A stretch of DNA of 64,000 nucleotides from contig HG738144.1 in NCBI GenBank assembly GCA_000499405.2, forward strand, positions 124,001 to 188,000, given 5' to 3'. A program made the translations under genes and the position numbers. Source of the stretch: Onchocerca volvulus (taxonomy: Eukaryota; Nematoda; Chromadorea; Rhabditida; Onchocercidae). Below are positions 63,819 to 64,000 of this stretch, in pieces (the stretch's first letter is position 1; each line of letters begins with the position of its first letter). The notes under the pieces were generated by a model. That model searched no databases, was not told the DNA's origin, and was given only the letters and a program-made list of their open reading frames with translations.

Positions 63819-64000
63819 GTTTCTAATAAAATATTTATCATAAATATGTGCGTAATTATATTAATTTTAAGATTGTAATTAATTAAGAAATTTAAGAAAT
63901 TAAGAAAATGTAAGAAATTTAAAAAAAAATTATAATTGAAAAATATCACGAGAAATTATGAAACAAATTAAAACTTTTCGAATTAATCCAATCTTCGAAA

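Noticed and set aside
1..64000. tRNA, rRNA or CRISPR-like features
   Set aside because: No cloverleaf with conserved A and B boxes, no rRNA-like block and no regularly spaced repeat-spacer array was seen; the tandem repeats found have no unique spacers.

Overview
The window reads as nuclear DNA of a nematode, most likely a parasitic spirurid/filarial-type species, though I cannot name it. It is very A+T-rich, with long poly-T/poly-A runs. Its genes have many small exons bounded by GT...(T)nCAG introns, and several first exons begin a few bases after a (T)nCAG acceptor, as expected for spliced-leader trans-splicing. The family content (two SRp20/rsp-6-type SR genes, a Kunitz/lustrin multidomain secreted protein, an SLC52/rft riboflavin transporter, a Zc3h12a-type NYN RNase) fits nematodes. 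Exons were built by hand from splice sites and reading phase. Nearly all junctions keep frame; the two that do not are reported.

Layout, left to right. 300-6130 (+): divergent CHK1-like kinase, 9 exons. 9380-13579 (+): riboflavin transporter. 14464-22164 (+): a TB2/DP1/HVA22 (REEP5/Yop1-type) membrane-shaping protein whose last coding exon can splice in frame onto adenylate kinase exons that have no start codon of their own. An LTR-like element sits in an adenylate kinase intron. 24807-26371 (+): small secreted helical protein. 27274-34461 (-): two tandem SR splicing-factor paralogs, each with a long third intron holding a candidate poison exon. 35447-37100: degenerate Helitron and minisatellites. 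38862-59086 (+): a 33-exon, roughly 1838-residue secreted protein alternating 13 four-cysteine Kunitz domains with 11 lustrin-type cysteine modules. 59301-60407: Helitron 3' end plus a broken Helitron coding fragment. 61360 to beyond 63818 (+): NYN/PIN-domain RNase, cut off by the window edge.

The genes do not form one pathway. The strongest leads are the DP1-adenylate kinase chimera, the paired poison exons in the SR paralogs, the uniform loss of the Cys14-Cys38 disulfide from all 13 Kunitz domains, and the coordinated active-site changes in the kinase. Many introns also carry two- to four-copy tandem duplications of about 100-180 bp, one of which copied an exon boundary and disabled one copy's splice acceptor.
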